Notes: generated by a model from the letters alone, not told the origin. 64,000 nucleotides of DNA from Prostheceraeus crozeri (GCA_907163375.1 CAJQUW010009331.1:99676-163675), one strand, 5' to 3'; positions 11,399 through 25,149 are shown, counted from the stretch's first letter. Made by a program: numbers and translations.

Positions 11399-12228
11399 TG
11401 ACCCTGTCTGAGAAGAAGAGGAATCAAGTAGAACTCGACAGACGCGCAGATTCGTAGTAGGGATAGGGTGTACATCATTCTGTGAAAATCTCATTTTCGG
11501 CATCGTTTCCTGTAAGGTCTCGCTTTGGCTGCCGGACTATAAAACTGAAATTATAATTATCTTTTGATGTCAAGAATTTGCGTGACTCGATTCCCTAAAC
11601 AGTCTCTAATAGTGTGCTTTCTATAGTTCCAGGGTCTTTGTTGAATACAATCAAAAACAAAATTTTTTGTCATCAATCCATGAATTCGATTTTTCTAATC
11701 TTGAAAATGAAAATGATAGCAACCTCTGATAGCCATATTACAGCTGATGACAGTCATGGCCCTTTTGTAAAAGTTAATTTAATGAATGTTTACGAGTACA
11801 TCGAAATTGTTCAAATCGCATGCTAGTTGGAAAGGTAATTAATTTTTTTCAAAAGAGATTCATTTTGGATGGCTACCCAAGCTACATTGTGTGTATCAAT
11901 GTCGCTCCACCAGCATTCTATAGGAAAACACATAATAACCAACTTACTCACATACATCGCCGATTAGAAACACGATGATAACACATGTACATCATTGGAA
12001 ATGACCTAAAGACATACCATGTCAAATTATGACTCTGTGCTTAGTACTATTCGCTTAATGAGAGAAAACATAGAACATTTCAGTTTTGCCAAAGACGTCA
12101 ATCTGCGTCCCACTGGATTAACATGTGCTTTTTCTTTGACCCTGTCTGAGAAGAAGAGGAATCAAGTAGAACTCGGCAGACGTGCAGATTCGTAGTAAGG
12201 ATAGGGTGTACATCATTCTGTGAAAGTC
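11399..12228 (+). repeat. rearranged duplicate of the PLE arm
   Basis: 11399-11941 repeats 9241-9781 almost base for base, and 11942-12228 repeats 9045-9334. The order of the two blocks is therefore swapped relative to the right arm. The join near 11941 falls within AATAACCAACTTACT, where the two sources share a few bases, as expected for template switching or microhomology repair. At 12229 the PLE sequence abuts a truncated hAT copy. Confidence 0.8.
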
Positions 12229-12229
12229 T

Positions 12230-12759
12230 GATTGAATGAATCGTGATAGTGAAAAAAGGATTGTCTTTTCACTCGGAGAAGACAAGCCTTCCTAGCCTTG
12301 ATCAGACCTACGCGCCAAACGTCACATCAGAGACACAAAATGAAATACTAGTTTGTTTGAGAACATTACCTCTTAGCCCTCACGTTAATCGTGTGTGATG
12401 GCTCCTCTGAAGCGTATATTAGAATCGAAAGTGTACTCATACTTTTTGGAGAAGGATGGGGCTGTTCCTGCCTGGTAGAGACTGGAGAAAGACCGTGTGA
12501 AGCACACATCAACAAGATGGGAGGAGCCGAGTCGCATGCATCCAACTGAAAGCGACATTAAATAAACTTTCATCGAAAATGATTGATAAATGATGCAGCG
12601 ATGATTGTTCAGGTAAGCCTATAATGATCTATGATGTAGGTTACCAACTAATTTTTTAAAAAACTGGGCTTTATATACTTGCCACCCGGAGTCGGAGTCC
12701 TATCAACCCCCAGAGTCGGAGTCGGAGTTTTATCAAAATGATAGGACTCCGCATCCCTG
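12230..12759 (-). mobile_element. truncated copy of a short hAT family
   Basis: About 530 bases match 17919-18463 in inverted orientation, including internal GATAGGACTCCG repeats. The end GACTCCGCATCCCTG at 12745-12759 is the same terminus seen at both ends of the complete copy at 17919-18676. The other terminus is missing: the match stops where the PLE-derived sequence ends at 12229. No coding content. Confidence 0.75.
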
Positions 12760-15700
12760 ACTTCTTGTCCTTTGGAAAAATTGTCAGTTTACTACATTCA
12801 AGGACGTAGGCAGGATATTTTATTTTTTATGGAAAGTAGGTTTAAAATGGCAATACCAGGAGGGGATTGCCCCAACCATTGAAAATGTTCATGACGTCAT
12901 CCTAGATTTTCATTCACTCCTTACACACACGTCATTATCTACAGGCCCTACGTGTCAAGAAATTTGTGTACAACAATGCCTCGAAATTTAGAAAGTGAAT
13001 CGATTCATCCTGACAATCTTCCAGCACATCGATGAGGGGGCGAAGATGGTTTTCTCTGCGCAAGCTCTGACGGTTTAACGTAGCGGCGCCTCTCACGAAT
13101 GAAAGGGGTGCCCTACTCACTTCAGAATTGGGTAGACCTACTCTCAGATTTGAACTTGAAGGATTGCAGAAGATGCTGGTTACCCGTTTCATGTCTGAGC
13201 TAGAACTATGTAAATATATTTCAGATTCGCATACTGGCTTATCCATACTGAAGTATTCCTTTTCTGTACCAAATTTCTTGAAAGGCTAGGCTACATCAAA
13301 ACCAACGTAGAGCACATCTGCATCATGACTAAATTAGTGCAGACTTTTATCTTTCCGAGAGAAAGTAAGTGAATGGAGAATATAAATAGTATAGCACCGG
13401 TGGTTTTCTTTGCTTATCTAAAATCCCATAGCCTCGCCTTCGGCCCGCTTCATTTTATTATCATAACTATCCAATAATACTTCATAGGAATCTCTGGAAC
13501 AATCTATAATTGTGCATTATTTACTGTGAATCATGATGTGAGTAGGATAATTTTCGAAAGTGCTTTAAATATAATCACAAAAGCGGGTAGGCTAAATTTG
13601 AAATAGCTCTCCCATTAGAATTCATCGTCACCGTCAGTATAGGCTTCAAATCGGTTCTTACCACCGAAGCACCATCAGACATGTCTCCTCGACATCTTCA
13701 GGATCTTCCAATTTCCTCTATATACTTTTTACTGTTCACTGTTCAGTGATCACCTTCCTCATAGATTGAACTCGAGGAAATAACATCCATCCATCGAGGA
13801 AGTAAGTCATCTTGATCATTGTAATCCGACAGCGTATCTGCCTCATTATCACTTTTGATCTAAGATGCATGTAACATTTGAAAAGCACTTAATAGTGCTC
13901 GCTCCATGGTGCTGGCATGATTTTGGATTAAAACACGCTTTGTAGCTCTATGACCATGGAACTATGCAATGCATTAGCCAGATGTTTTAGATTTTCAAAT
14001 CACGGAATTGTATTATTTTCACAGATGATGTAAATGACAGCTGACATTTTCTAACAGTCGCTGAATTTTCAAACTGTGCAGAACTACCAGATATCAAAAT
14101 CAATGATATTCACCCACTGCATTTATTGTGCATGCTGTGCAGAAGGATATCTATATATATTGTGAAAATCCATGCTGTGTATCAAGAAATTGCTGTTTTT
14201 CAAATTTCTAGTTCTCTTGCTTATAGGCTAAGATGCGATCTACGAGTATGTTTAAATGTCTTGCTTCGATCATTTTACATGAACACGCACCTACAGTGAA
14301 ATAAATATAGAAGAATAATTTTTGAAAATGCTCCTGATGAATTAGAATTTGTAAATGAAACACGACTGACCGGCTTTGTACGTAACAGTGAGTGGTGTAA
14401 AACATGGACTAATTCAAAGGGGGAAAATGCATCGCAAAAAATGAATCGCTAAAAATGGGAAGTTTTATGTATTGCAAAACTATGTTCAGTGGTTTCATTT
14501 CTATGACGTCCAATGCGCGCGTATTGTAAATAATCGAATTGCGTTTCATTGAATAACATTATGGATAGATTAGAAAGCATTGCCGGTATAATTAGTGTTC
14601 AACATTTATTTGTAGAAGTTCTAAGCTAGTAAAACATTTCGATCAAGACATCAGAAAGAAAATGTCGTCGAGCGGCGTTCGACATTCGCTTCTGGGAGAG
14701 TACTTCAGATGTTCGCGGAACTCGATATCCGTTTCAATAGCTGGAATATCATAGATTTATTTAGATTTATTCGAGTTGAAGGTTTTAATGAAGTCATGCA
14801 ACTGTTCATTGGAGTCATTTTTTGCAATTACTGACTTATGAATAATGAGTCATTTTTAGTGCAATCAGTTGAACTTCCAGAGCAGCTCCACGGAGGGGAG
14901 TGCCTCCTATCGGCGATCGTGGAGCGGATCAACTCTGGCTGACAAATGATGTGATCTGTCCTTTTTCAACCGATCAAGGACCGAGGAATGGAATAGAAAA
15001 AAGAACTCCAAAAACGTCTTAAACTGATAGTTTTACACCAATCAATTTCATGCCTTAGTGAGTTTTGCCTCAACTTCATTTTTTACGTCTTCTCTTCGCT
15101 CAATCATGTGCACAATTTGCATAATTCAAGTAATTCTTAAAATCACCGCCCCTGACTACGTTTTAACATCAGAAGTACGTTTTCCATATCATTAGTTTGA
15201 TCTAGTGCAATGTTGTAAGTTCTTTATAAAGACATCTTCGTGCAGTACAAGGCAAAATATGAGGTTTCTCTACATGGCTTTGAAGATGAGAACTTTCATC
15301 TTTTGAATCATCATCAACAATAATACAATTTAATATTGTCAATTGATTTGATATGCCTACATTTGATAAATTGTGAAATTGGCAGACAGGAAATTCAGCT
15401 TTGTAAGGAGCGTTTCCCTGGAATCGGCTTGTCCGGAGACAGAACGTCGCTTCCGTAATCCTCCTCGGGTCCTGGGGTGTCCGGTGCGTGCTCGTCGACA
15501 CTTGAAAATGTGAGGGAGGTGGTGTAAGCAGCAGGTCTCCAAGGTGCACAGCCTCTAGTGCTGTAACAAAGAAGGTAAGCGAAGTCCCATATTGGATCCG
15601 CAACATCGGAAAATGATTGGCTCTACAGACCGGGCCTGATCGGCTGCCGCAAAAGGTTGGTGTGAGGCTTCTCGTGACTGTGAAGCTTCCACTCGGTGAC

Positions 15701-17918
15701 GGTAGTCATGTTTAGTTGCTTTCGGGTGACCAGGCTTCATCTGGCGAAAAACGATCAATTCGAAAATGAAACAGAACTGAGGAATCCGACTGTCAAATCA
15801 AAACAAATAATCATGATGGCCGATCGCAGCACACATTGAAGAATACTGCGCCAGCTCTGCAGGTGAAATGGCCGTGAGCAAAATTTCACAAAGCCAGCCG
15901 ATGTCATAGCAACTTCCTGATCGTTGTGCCATGCTTTGGAATCTTGCATTCTGTAATTGATCGGAAAGTTCTGTTGTACATAGAATAGCTGTATATATAA
16001 AGATTTCACTGTATTAGAATTAATTGACATGAAAGAATTCCGATTTACCTGAATAACTGATTAAATGTATAAAAATTGATTGACACCAAAGAATCCCAAA
16101 AAATCAGTCGCTAAGAAGAACATCAAAACAACAAATATAGTGCAATCAAAATCGAGAGAATAGAATACTTACCATTGCAGCTAAATTGAAATAATTCACT
16201 GAAGTTAAATTTGAGGAATAATCAGCTGAGCGTCTGATGAAGCAAACTTGAAATATATCTGTATCTAAGATAACAACTGAATTTGACAAAGTTAAACAAA
16301 TATTCACAATCCAAGTGTACGTCTCTGTGACGGTTTCCTGTCCCTCTATTAAGTACCAGTCATCCAGAGTCATCAGTCGTTGAGTGGCTCAACAGTGACA
16401 TCAAAATGTTGCTATAGCCTTGGTGAAAACAGTTCTACATCTGAATAAACTGAAGATTATTGACATTAGTTCAACATAACACACAAAGAATTTTAGCACT
16501 ACTTGTTTATATGGAGCTACTAGCTATAAGGAATTATGCTATCCCTAGTCATGCCTACCCTACATGTCAAACCTCTTTGATGATATATATCTTTCATGCA
16601 AACTCAAAATCAAGAAAAGATGTTTTTTTGACATTTTAATAACAGGAAATGTCCTTGAATATTTTTCAATTTGAGCTTTTTGTCAAGATTGTTAGATCTT
16701 TAAGGATAGAGAATTGTCTGCTGCCTTATCAACATTACGCAATTAACTTTTATTTTAATTACATCTTAAACGAAGAATTATGGGCAAACATGCATCGCAG
16801 TGCCCGCATCATAATTATGACAATTGTGACATTTCAAAGATTTGCTTCCGCTTTTCAGTATCGAAGGTATTGGTTGAGCAATGTGTGTTTCTCCGGTTTT
16901 TCATGCAGCGCAGTGTCCATAAAGCTTTGGGGTTAAACGGGTTCGTTTAAATAATCAAAACGTAGGTACAATTTATGAATTTTCACAGATGTTGTCAGAC
17001 AACTGACCACTGAAATTTCAGATAACTAATTTCACAAAGATCAGGAGTCAAAACTATCGCGTTTAAGGAGAACATTTGACAACAATAAATGATTAATATT
17101 AATATTTCCTCAAGCTATCTTAACACTAGGAAAACCTGCGATATGAAAGTATGCATTTGTGAATTGCAGGGCTGATCTCGAATATCGCATTTTGAGGGGG
17201 TGCAGGTGAATAAAGTCTGTATAGTATCTAGAAATGGTGCGTCAGGTCTTATGAGGCAATTTTTGTGTCTTGCGTTTGTGTTATTCCTTGGCTCATGTAG
17301 TAATGTGTACATGATTTCACACTTTCATTTTCCAAGACATTCTCCACCCTTGATTAAACCAAATACACAAATACTCATTTGAGCTACGTGCGCTTAAAAA
17401 ACCATGCACTGTGGTCGTTGAGCAATGGCCTCTCTAAGTGCGTTACATTATGGACTTCTCGTTGCGCTACATATTAGAACGCGTTGTCACCTGTGAATAA
17501 TAACCTATTTGATCAACAGGCTTCTACTTCGACGTCCATTCCTGTTTATTACGGAAGCATGTCGATGTCGATGAATAAATGCAAATATCGTAGGCACACC
17601 TTTTTAAATTGAAGGTCATTCCATCTTGCTACATATGTGTCACACTCTTCTGAGACAATCTCAGGCGACATCGAATGCTGCTGAACTATGTTTCCATTTT
17701 CAAGGAGCTACTGTGTATATGATCAGTGGCGTCTTTTCAGTACCTGCGAGGCCTTCAACGCATCCTCAATAATAATTTATAAAAATGAAGAGTGTCATCA
17801 GTCATTATATTTCATCTAAATTCGATGTCTTTTCGTGATAGCTGTGCACAGATTTCCGTCTCAAAATCAGACGCTCAACCTGAGTGAACAATTTTGCTGC
17901 GCGTGCACGAGTTGTTTG
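12760..17918. other. non-coding stretch, no recognised gene
   Basis: About 5.2 kb between two inverted copies of one hAT family. Reading frames are short. A minus-strand frame at 12935-13246 (103 codons, with PLIDVLEDCQDE) resembles a helical-repeat segment faintly. Several minus-strand frames at 15202-16373 lie near plausible splice sites (for example GGTAAGTATTC on the minus strand near 16170). None is strong enough to call as an exon. Confidence 0.4.
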
Positions 17919-18676
17919 CAGGGATGCGGAGTCCTATCATTTGATAGGACTCCGACTCCGGGGGTTGATAGGACTCCGGCTTCTGATAGGACTCCGACTC
18001 TGGGTGGCAAGTATATAAAGCCTAGTTTTCTTAAAAAATTAGTTGGTAACCTACATCATAGATCATTATAGGCTTACCTGAACAATCATTGCTGCATCAT
18101 TTATTAATCATTTTCGATGAAAGTTTATCAAATTTCGCTTTAAATTGGATGCATGCGACTCGGCTCCTCCCATCTTGTTGATGTGTGCTTCACACGATCT
18201 TTCTGCAGTCTCTACCAGGCAGGAAAATCCCCCATCTTTCTTCAAAAAAATATGAGTAGGCCTACACTTTCGATTTTAATATGCGGTCTAGAGGAGCCAT
18301 CACACACGATTAACGTGAAGGTAAGAGGTACCATTCCAATTCTTCATTTTTGTCTCTGATGTGACCTTTGGCGCGCAGGTGTGATCGAGGCTAGGAAGGC
18401 TTGTCTTCTCTACTAAATCACCGAGTGAAAAGACAATCCTTTTTTCACTATCACGATTCATTCCCTCACCTATTACAAGCTTTGGATGCAGCGGTGTCTC
18501 TGTACTTTTGTTTGACGGAGAAAGTTGACATCAAGACAGTGACAGCTGTGCACGAGGATAGATAATTTGTTTGTATCATATTTCGGGTGTATTTATAGCC
18601 CGGAGTCCTATCATTTGATAGGACTCCGACACCACCAAAAATGATAGGACTCCGGGACTTCGACTCCGCATCCCTG
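17919..18676 (+). mobile_element. complete short hAT element (MITE-like)
   Basis: Perfect 15-bp terminal inverted repeats, CAGGGATGCGGAGTC and GACTCCGCATCCCTG, are flanked by GTTGTTTG (17911-17918) and GTTGTGTG (18677-18684), an 8-bp target duplication with one mismatch. Subterminal regions are packed with repeats of GATAGGACTCCGACTCCG in both orientations, as is usual for transposase-binding clusters in hAT elements. At 758 bp with no transposase it is non-autonomous. Confidence 0.85.
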
Positions 18677-20170
18677 GTTGTGTGCGTGTGAGGCAGCAAG
18701 CGCACGCGCTCGCACCAATGTTGGCTTTCCCGATAGACATAATGCTTTGCCTTCTCCAATTACCCAATTATTTGCTCTATACCTAAATATAGAAAGGGAA
18801 GCGCAACTCAATTGTTCCTGTCCTTCGTTTCTCGTCGGAGAGGCCACTACGTCAACTGTAGCAGCTGACTGACGTTCAGATAAGACTGTGATCAGATGAT
18901 GAGCGTTCGCCAAGGAGTGCAGAGTAATGCATCTGACTCGAACACCCAGATTCCGTAGAATTCCATAATTTGTTTTTACGTGATTGATGTGACGCTATGT
19001 TTAGTACTGTAGATAAGCTCATAACCACACCTTTCGTCCGAAGGGAATATACTGAAAAGATGACAGTCGTCAAGCAAGGTAGATCAACACCTGATATAAA
19101 AATTGAAAGTACTCACAGAAAAAGAATAAGAAATACACAAGACATTTTAATGCATCAAAGTTCAAACACATGGGTGGCTGACCAGCCGTGAGAAACGCAA
19201 GAAACTGTTTCCCTTTCTCCTTTTTTCTCAAGATAATGTGGTCTGGACAGAGAGGGGATACAGTTATCTCAACTCCTTGAGAGTACGGCGGTTAGGCGAC
19301 ATGAGCAATCAACTTCTCATGTGCACATTCACTTGGCATTAAAAAATGTTCGTGAGATTGTTATTAAAAATTCATCTTTTATGAAAATTGATGCTGTAAC
19401 ATAAAAGAGTGGAATAGAAATAGTATTCCAATGCCGAGCGAAGGCCTATGGTCTGGGAGCACGCGACTCCACTGGTAATGATAGTAATTTTTGCCTGAAA
19501 ATCTAAAACCCTTGCTACTCATGTGCAGCGATCGCGATTTTTGGAAACATTCGGAGGAACCTGAGCCTGCATTTGTCTTGAACTTGGTCTTGTTTTGTTT
19601 TTGATGTCTGCATTTAGTTTGTATTTTTAAAATCTCTACACCTAGCCTATTCCGTTAACTCAGATGAAAGTTTCTGTGGTCTATAAGGTCTACTTTTAGC
19701 TTCTATAAAGTCTAGAGGTGTGTGTTAAGAGGTCTAGAAAAAAAATCGCCCAATTATCAATCACTTGTGCACTGTGTTTGAGTACCTTCCGCTCGAATGC
19801 GCGTGTGAATAATGATATTCTCAGTCTAATCAAATCCTAATTTTTTCAACTGTGATGAACCATGCAGGATGTTGGCCGAGACCAGCAATCAGGCGCAGCT
19901 CTGGAATCGCCCGGGAATTTTGATGGGGCCCGGGAATCTCCCTTAAATTTGAGTAAAGTCACATAATTGATTTGAATTTGCAAGATCTGTTACTTGAGCC
20001 CAACTCCATGAGCGACTCTGCTTAACTTGCAAAACTGTACCGGAGCATGAATCTCTCAATATGGCACTGTATGGCATGCTTTCATCTTCATATCTCCAAT
20101 TCGAAGTTATTTACAATTCGAAGATATCTGTCCTACTCGAACAGGTCTGAGCGTTCAGAAATTAGGGACC
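18677..20170. other. non-coding stretch, no recognised gene
   Basis: I see no coding signature, RNA gene or clear repeat here, apart from a small CCCGGGAAT duplication near 19912-19945. Confidence 0.4.
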
Positions 20171-20174
20171 GAAA

Positions 20175-20760
20175 CGCAAATCCTGGTCGAGTACCTGCTG
20201 ATAAAATCATCACTGTCAAGCTTAATCATTTTAAGCACGACTGCTGTCCAAGATCACCAGATACATCGATGACTTATGCATCTTCAATTACAAGAACTTT
20301 GCCAAAATTGTACTAAGCATCTATCCAGGTAGCTTAGAAGTTAACAGAAGCGAACTTGATGATAAAGAAGCAGATTATCTTGATGCTAAGCTGAAAGTTA
20401 CCAGCTTAAGACTTCTGTATATCACAAAGTGGACGACTTCAACTTTCCAGTGACACTTGACATTTCCAGAGAATAATATGCCCCACAAAAGTAATGTCTT
20501 TAGCGGTCAGCTCATTAGATATAGTCGCATTTCCTCCTTAAAAGATTTCGTCATGAAATCGAAGAAAAGTTTCAGATTGCTGAGATCAAGGGGATATAGC
20601 CAAAGATTTAATAATATGCGGCAGAAAGAGCACTGCATAGGCATAACAATATTTTGAGAAAATTCGGACTTAATGCCACCAGACAAATTGCAGCACATTT
20701 TAAGCAACGAACATATGGCAAGATGCATAATTACAACACCTTCAACACAACAAATTTATC
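20175..20760 (+). pseudogene. reverse-transcriptase remnant (YIDDL type)
   Basis: Plus-strand translation gives KITRYIDDLCIFN near 20240, the YxDD catalytic motif of a reverse transcriptase. It is followed by LSIYPGSLEVN and YLDAKLKV and, in another frame from about 20457, VFSGQLIRYSRISSLKDF and RGYSQRF. I recall this palm-and-thumb pattern from uncharacterised invertebrate retroelement proteins, but I cannot assign the clade. The piece is broken by several frame changes and ends without a recognisable terminus. Confidence 0.55.
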
Positions 20761-20883
20761 GACTTTGACGTGAACTACCGATTATGACTACAGGTATGAA
20801 AGAATACGGATTCCTTGACTCCAGACCTCGGTACACTTTCCTTTTACCGATTGTGACAAACCTTTCTTACTTGTAATGGCACA

Positions 20884-20945
20884 ACAGCGAATCCTGGTCG
20901 AGTTCCTGCTGATGAACTCATTACTATCAAGTTAAATCATTCTAA
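20884..20945 (+). repeat. second copy of a 60-bp segment from the RT remnant
   Basis: AATCCTGGTCGAGT(A/T)CCTGCTGAT and the following bases repeat 20178-20238 at roughly 85% identity in the same orientation. Both encode NPGRVPAD-like peptide. It may mark a second, more decayed copy of the same retroelement. Confidence 0.6.
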
Positions 20946-21424
20946 GTTTCACATTTTCTTCACTGTTAATGCGTTTTGCTGAACTTTTGAATGATTCTTA
21001 ACACCTGCAGAGAACGAGCCACGCGTCCTTGTCGCGATTTCTTTACTTTATCTTCATCTTAATCTCAAATACTTCTATCTTCTTATTCAATCTTAGGAGG
21101 GAACCTTAGTCGGCAGATGACAGATCTTTGGTGTCAATTTTCAAATGGCCAATTGACCGTCATCGTTAGGACAAAGTTGGCCTAATTGATAAAGTATTCT
21201 CCACACGTAGTAGTAAGCATAGCGGTAGAATTGTAATCGAGGTAATTCCAATTATGTTAAGTCCTTACTATATCGCATTTACATTGTTGGCTAGAAAGAT
21301 CCGGACAATCGATATTTTTCATTCAATTGTACTATTGCAAACTGTTTGCATACAGGAAGGTTATAAAAACTCACTAAATTTGACAATATTGCTTTAATTA
21401 GATGCTAGCTCATTAAAAAACATA

Positions 21425-21712
21425 CTTTTTAATCATGGAACGCTATTTCATAAAAAAATGGTACTTAGTAGTGCGACCCATTGCAGCGAAAACTGCTGCA
21501 ACACGACATGGCATAACTCGATCAGGGAAGATCAAAATTCAGGTGTAATCAATCGACACCACACATTCATGACTGCGATTTTTAGCTCAGCTGTTGATGT
21601 TGGGTTTAAACATGACTCTTCTTTCTTTACTTTCGTCTAACAATTCTCTATCGGATTAAGATCCGGTGATAACACTGGCCAGCAACAATTGTCCGACCAA
21701 GGTCGGTATTGT
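21425..21712 (-). pseudogene. Tc1 transposase, C-terminal piece
   Basis: Minus-strand reading gives WPVLSPDLNPIEN, the signature around the third catalytic residue (Glu) of Tc1-type DDE transposases, and then in another frame DRVMPCRVAAVFAAMG, which matches the C-terminal end of the family. The piece stops at the hAT insertion at 21719. The N-terminal piece is at 25150-25700 but on the opposite strand, so the original gene was rearranged. Confidence 0.65.
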
Positions 21713-21718
21713 CGATAG

Positions 21719-24700
21719 CAGGCCTCCCACTCAACCTAAAAAACCTAAAAAACCTAAATTTTTCAAATTTCAGTGAAAAAACCTAAAAATGGCCTAAATT
21801 TATATAAGAAACCTAAAAAACCTAAATAAATTAAATATATGTTTTCTGATGATGAACTTTATTTCAGTGACTACACCTCAATTTATCCTCCATCGCATGT
21901 ATATGTTCTCTACAGAAAAGTCACCTTTTACAGCTTATTTCAAGAAAATCCATTATCCTTTAAAAGGTATGCAATTGTTCGTCCGGTTTGTTATATTTTA
22001 TTCGACTTTTGCCGATGTGAGAATTCGTTCTAAGGATACCCAAGTTATCAAACAATTGGACAATGGTCTTGATATGCTAAGTGAGAAATGTCAAAAATGT
22101 GCATCCCAAAGTGGAGAAAAACATCGAGTGACTTGTGAATATAGGCCTATTTGATTTGATTGATCAATATTCGAATTCTACAAGCGGACAAAAATTGAAT
22201 GGAACTGTTTATGGATTCATGTGACTTTTTTGTTTGGTTTAACGTTCAATCTGTTACAGCTTTTTTTTCAAAGAATGTATTTATGGGGGTCAACTTTCTT
22301 GACAGAAATGTAATTTTACTGATTTTTCTTATTTGCTTTTGTACTCGTATATCTGTTGCTTTGAGAATAAACGCTCGTGTAATAGACATATGTTGAATTC
22401 AGACCTTTTTTATTTATATCAATGTACATTATGATATACTTGTATCAATTGTCACTTGTCATCAATATCACTTGTGTATCAATTGTAACTATTCCTTCTC
22501 GAGTGCCACTGAGGATACAGAAATATTGAGAGAACAATTTCCAGATTCAAAAATTGTTAAAAGCTACCAGATGAGTGAAACGAAGATGAAGTATGCCATC
22601 CAGTTTGGGATATCACCTTATATACGAGAGGAAAATATTCGAGATATGAGAAACAGTCCGTATAGTTTCAAATTTGACGAAACTACAACATCACAGGTCA
22701 AGAGACAGTACGATGGATATGCCCAATTCTGGTCCGAAAAAGAAAACAATATAGTTTCTGTGTATTGTGGTTCACTGTTTATCGGTCATTGTACCAGTGA
22801 ACAACTCTTGGAGCATTTCTTCAAGTTGATAGATCAAATGCAGTTGAGTTCTCATTTGCTGATTCACATCGGTATGGATGGTCCAAATGTGAACAAGGCA
22901 TTCCAGGACATGCTTAAGGGACATTGCGGAAATAAGCAGACAACTATGTAGACATTGGTACATGTACTTTACATAAAGTGCATAATGCTTTTCGTCAAGG
23001 TTTGACTGTTTTGGGCTTTGACATAGACAAACTCGTAATAGACATTTCGTCTTACTTCAAATTGTCCGCTGCTCGTCGTGAAGACTATGAAATGATGGAG
23101 ACATTCACCGATATAACCCCACGAGTTGCGTTGCGACACGTTACCTCAAGATGGCTGTCTCTTCGGAAGGTGTGTTTGCGAATACTTGAACAGTATCCAA
23201 ATTCCCCCTCGATACCAAAGGATTGTTAAAGCTCTGACCGATCCGATCGCACAAGTCTACATCAGCTTCGTAGCATATGCTGCAACGGATTTTGAGAGGT
23301 ATCTCACAGCGCATCAAACAAGTGAGCCAATGATGCACAATATGCACGATAACATGATCAAACTGATGAGCAACGTCACCCAGAAATTCATGAAGGCGTC
23401 TCATGTTAATAGAAAATCAGACTTCTCCTCCATGAATTTCATCTCAACAAAGTTGACATAGGAACACGAGCTTTGGTTTTGCTGTGCGAGAATAATGTAT
23501 CTGAAAAGGAAAAAATGATGTCCCATCGAATTGTTTGAAGTTTTTTGTGAAAGCTGCAGGTTACTTGCAAGCACAACTGCCCATAACAAACGAGATTATC
23601 AAAGATGCCCGAGCTTTACACTCACACAATCGCTTAGAATCTTGGTCGCTAGAAGCAATTTCTAGGCTGGCACTCACAATTGCACCAAGTATGTCCAAAG
23701 AAATGCATAGGGTATTTTCCGTGAATGAAAACTTGACCAATGAAGACATATGCGATATTATTCGATGTCAGTGGCGTGAATATCAAACTGAGGATATCCC
23801 CAAAGAATGGCACAGAACTCCAATGACGGACAAGCATCAAAGTAGAAGAAACCAGCATTCCTATTGGAAAGAGGTAGAAACTCAATGGTGCGAAATTGAC
23901 AAAAAGGATGAAAATGAAACCCTTGTACCAATTGATGAGTACTGGGCTCGCGTCTTCCAGATTCAAAATGAAAATGGTCGGGCAAAATTTCGTCAATTGG
24001 CTGCTTTGGTTAAATGTGTTCTGTCATTGTAACATGGAAATTCCGGCCCAGAGAAAGGTTTTTCTCTAAACAAAGCTATCTTGCAGGCTCATGGTTCGTC
24101 GCCTAATGAGGATACGCTCGTTGCATTGAGAAATGTTCGTGAGAAACTGATCGTTTCAGGGAAGGTCACGAAATTTATCGTAACAAACGAATTACTGCAA
24201 TCTGTTAAAAATTCAAGACAGCGATATCACAATGAGCTTGAATCCAAACGAAGATTAGCGGAAGCTGAATCACAACAGAGTACACTAAATAAAGATAAGA
24301 ACAAAATTGAACGACAAAAGAAAAGTGGATTATCTGAGATAGATGAGAGAATTATGAGTAAGGAGGAAGGAATTCTAGTGGCAGATGAGGCCATGTCAGA
24401 CGGGAACAAGAAGTTACAAGCTGCATTAAGCGCAAAGCCTCTGAGCTCCCAAAAATTGCAAGCTGCAAGCTGCAAGCTCCCAGATTGAAATGGGAGCTGA
24501 GAGAAAAAGAAAGCTTCAGCAGGAGATAGGTCTTCTAAAGAAACAAAGACTAGAATTAGACAAGCAGTAGTGATGAATTATATAAGTATACTCCCTTCCT
24601 GTAATTACTCATATGTTTTCGAACACTTTAAGTTTTTGGATTTACATTCCGTTTCTACCTATTTGTTTTCACAAGACTGAAGGTTAGATTTTTCTAATAA

Positions 24701-25125
24701 TCGTTTATATTAGAGTTAATTTGTATTATAAAAAGAATAATAGAACTCGTTATGGTTTTCTATTCTTGACTGACATTCTGAATTGATTGCGCGAACATTT
24801 TAAACAATTATATGCCTAAGAATCATAATACGAGCGTACAATGCTTGTGTTCGAATACATAGAGTATTACATTTGTAACTCATGCGTTATACTCGTTTGA
24901 TTGATTGAGCATATTGTTAATAATCTATACTTTGTTAAGTTTATAAGTTTGTGTTTTTAATATGAAACTTTATCATTTTGATTCCTATTTTTGAGAAGGA
25001 GAATATATTTTTATTGATGAACTGTCAGATTTTTTGCTTTTTCAATGTACTATCCCTACAAATTCATATTTATAAAACCTAAAAAAACATAAAGAAAAAT
25101 TTTTTTCCAAGGCGTGGGAGGCCTG
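21719..25125 (+). mobile_element. hAT-superfamily transposon with 6-bp flanking duplication
   Basis: Termini CAGGCCTCCCAC at 21719 and GTGGGAGGCCTG ending at 25125 are perfect 12-bp inverted repeats, flanked by the exact direct repeat CGATAG (21713-21718 and 25126-25131). A plus-strand transposase remnant fills 22472-24488. AACCTAAAAAACCTAAA repeats lie just inside both ends. The 3.4-kb size fits an autonomous hAT that has since decayed. The duplication is 6 bp instead of the usual 8. Confidence 0.75.
22472..24488 (+). pseudogene. hAT-type transposase, decayed
   Basis: Consecutive plus-strand frames cover much of a hAT-like transposase. 22472-22948 contains FKFDETTTSQVKRQYDGY and LIHIGMDGPNVNKAF. 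22978-23229 contains LRHVTSRWLSLRKVCLRIL, the conserved His/Arg-Trp region of the RNase H-like core. 23535-24032 holds RLALTIAPSMSKEMHRVF and a region rich in charged residues. 24081-24488 is a predicted coiled coil (ESKRRLAEAE). MDGPNVN is shared with the second hAT at 28.2 kb. At least four frame changes or stops separate the pieces, so the protein is not made. Confidence 0.7.
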
Positions 25126-25149
25126 CGATAGTTTTCAAGTTAACTGCTA

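Noticed and set aside
12935-13246. 103-codon frame with a faint armadillo-like segment
   Set aside because: Resemblance is too short and weak to name.
15202-16373. Cluster of minus-strand frames with possible splice sites, candidate multi-exon host gene
   Set aside because: No recognisable family, and the proposed junctions do not give a convincing continuous protein.
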